Shown: in pieces, positions 62,858 to 64,000 of the stretch
How the letters are laid out: each line of letters begins with the position of its first letter
How positions within the stretch are numbered: the stretch's first letter is position 1
From: Eimeria necatrix
Taxonomy: Eukaryota; Apicomplexa; Conoidasida; Eucoccidiorida; Eimeriidae
Direction of reading: 5' to 3'
Length of the DNA: 64,000 nt
NCBI RefSeq assembly: GCF_000499385.1
Contig: NW_013654970.1
Span: forward strand, 101,927-165,926
Position numbers and translations under genes: made by a program
Notes under the pieces: generated by a model
The model's database searches: none
What the model was told of the DNA's origin: nothing
What the model saw: the letters and a program-made list of their open reading frames with translations, nothing else

Positions 62858-62977
62858 TGCATGCATGCATGCATGCATGCAAGCGTGCATGCATGCGTGC
62901 ATGCATGCATGCATGCATGCATGCGTGCATGCATGCATGCGTGCATGCATGCATGCGTGCATGCGTGCATGCATGCG
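62858..62977. repeat. ATGC tetranucleotide array
   Basis: About 120 bp of GCAT/ATGC repeats with scattered A-to-G or other single-base changes giving GCGTGCAT variants. Because the unit is self-complementary and contains no stop codon, all six frames stay open as Met-His-Ala-Cys strings; these are not genes. Confidence 0.95.
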
Positions 62978-63017
62978 CCCACCTGGGCGGCGAAGTTTGC
63001 GGCTTTGCGCTGCTGTC

Positions 63018-63161
63018 GCTGCATGCATGCGTTGCTGCATGCATGCGTTGCTGCATGCATGCGTTGCTGCATGCATGCGTTGCTGCATGCATGCGCTGCT
63101 GCATGCATGCGCTGCTGCATGCATGCATTGCTGCATGCATGCGTTGCTGCATGCATGCGTT
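63018..63161. repeat. Nine-copy 16-bp tandem repeat
   Basis: Nine exact-length copies of GCTGCATGCATGCGTT, with single-base variants in copies 5, 6 and 7 (last bases CGCT or CATT). The unit fuses a CTG triplet with an ATGCATGC core, so it looks derived from the two neighbouring repeat types. Confidence 0.95.
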
Positions 63162-63540
63162 GCTGCTTTGCTGCTGGCTTTGTGCGGGGCAAACGAACTT
63201 GTCTCTAAAAACTGCATTATATATATTTTAATTATGCTTCAAGGTTTTTTATTTGCAGATAAAAGTTTTTATTTTTTTAAATTATTTATTATTAAAGATT
63301 AAAATAAAAAATGAGCAGCTCTGGCCACTTCTCTGCAGCGCATGCAGGGTTCGGGTGTATGTACAGCTGCGAAATAAGTGTGTTTGAATTTATTTATTTC
63401 TTTTTGCACATTTAATTAGCGGAAAAAAGCCTAAAGAGTAAATATATATTTAGATGTGCTTTTTTATATAGTTAAACAGAAGTAGAATAAAGATATAGAT
63501 GTTCTTATTTTAATGTAGATATACAGATATGTAGGCATTA
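63162..63540. other. AT-rich spacer
   Basis: Strongly AT-rich sequence with A and T runs (63200-63310) and no coding potential. It separates the 16-bp repeat from the dinucleotide array. Confidence 0.6.
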
Positions 63541-63586
63541 GATATATATATATATACATACACACACACACACATATATATATATG

Positions 63587-63620
<34 letters not shown>
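63541..63620. repeat. (TA)n/(CA)n dinucleotide array
   Basis: Runs of TA, then CA (63560-63574), then TA again to 63620, with occasional TG or CA interruptions. Simple microsatellite. Confidence 0.95.
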
Positions 63621-63688
63621 GCTACTCATATATATTTAGTCCATCTGCATTTGCATGCATGCGCTTCTCTGCGTGTCACTTCGAGGGC

Positions 63689-63751
63689 GCATGCATGCAT
63701 GCATGCATGCATGCATGCATGCATGCATGCATGCATGCATGCATGCATGCA
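63689..63751. repeat. Pure GCAT tetranucleotide array
   Basis: About 63 bp, nearly 16 uninterrupted GCAT units, flanked by AT-rich sequence. It is cleaner than the related array at 62858-62977, so it is probably younger. Confidence 0.95.
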
Positions 63752-63931
63752 CGTATATCGTATATCAATAGATATATGTATTATATATTTCTACATATAT
63801 TTGTTTATTTAAAGTATATTTATGTATATTTATTTGTGGTGTGGAGCTTTTACACACAAATGATGCATTTGAAAAAATGTGTGCGTACATTATATATAAA
63901 TATTTGCGTGGAGAGGGAGAGACATAAACGC

Positions 63932-64000
63932 TAATTAATTAACTAATTAATTAATTAATTAATTAATTAATTAATTAATTAATTAATTAATTAATTAATT
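63932..64000. repeat. AATT array running to the window end
   Basis: TTAA/AATT repeats start near 63932 with one interruption (AACTAATT) and continue to the last base, so the true length is unknown. No TTTAGGG telomere unit is present. Confidence 0.95.

Noticed and set aside
63018..63161. Repeat array considered as CRISPR
   Set aside because: Repeats are directly adjacent with no spacers, and the genome is eukaryotic.
62678..63302. Met-His-Ala-Cys proteins on both strands
   Set aside because: The ATGC repeat is self-complementary and has no stop codon, so every frame is open by chance.
63932..64000. Terminal repeat considered as telomere
   Set aside because: The unit is AATT, not TTTAGGG, and it simply runs to the window edge.

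Overview
The window looks like nuclear DNA of an apicomplexan coccidian, most probably Eimeria. Genes carry many short GT-AG introns. From about 44.7 kb onward both exons and introns are full of CAG/CTG triplet runs that encode homopolymers of Gln, Ala and Ser, the hallmark of Eimeria genomes. One chaperone gene starts with a secretory signal followed by a Ser/Arg-rich leader, as expected for an apicoplast protein. Gene models were rebuilt by hand from open frames, splice sites, intron phase and recognisable protein families. Exon boundaries are therefore inferred unless transcript data confirm them.

Layout. 1-3304: no gene recognised. 3305-7232 (-): nine-exon CDKAL1/MiaB-type tRNA methylthiotransferase. 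7233-14421: mostly without genes, holding a decayed Ty3/gypsy reverse transcriptase-RNase H relic at about 11.24-12.41 kb. 14422-38052 (+): one giant VPS13 bridge-like lipid transfer protein of about 6,700 residues in about 21 exons. 40116-42619 (-): a two-exon protein of unknown function with a signal peptide, convergent with VPS13. 43449-43810 (+): a tentative small gene. 44724-46799 (-): protein prenyltransferase alpha-subunit repeat (PTAR1-like) protein. 47583-55974 (+): 17-exon ClpB AAA+ disaggregase with a bipartite leader. 56770-59769 (-): metallo-beta-lactamase-fold hydrolase interrupted by homopolymer insertions. 60840-62476 or beyond (+): Gln-rich coiled-coil protein. 62.5-64.0 kb: a dense block of CTG, ATGC, 16-bp, TA/CA and AATT tandem repeats.

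The first 44 kb is repeat-poor with ordinary introns, and the last 19 kb is repeat-rich. This matches the alternating repeat-poor and repeat-rich segments known from Eimeria chromosomes. The genes are not an operon. They are single housekeeping genes: tRNA modification, lipid transfer at membrane contacts, protein disaggregation and possibly prenylation. I found no CRISPR array, phage, toxin system or secondary-metabolite cluster. The most useful observations are the complete gene models, a likely GC-AG intron, the opposite strand polarity of triplet runs in exons and introns, a tandem duplication that copies a splice-donor region, and the retroelement relic.
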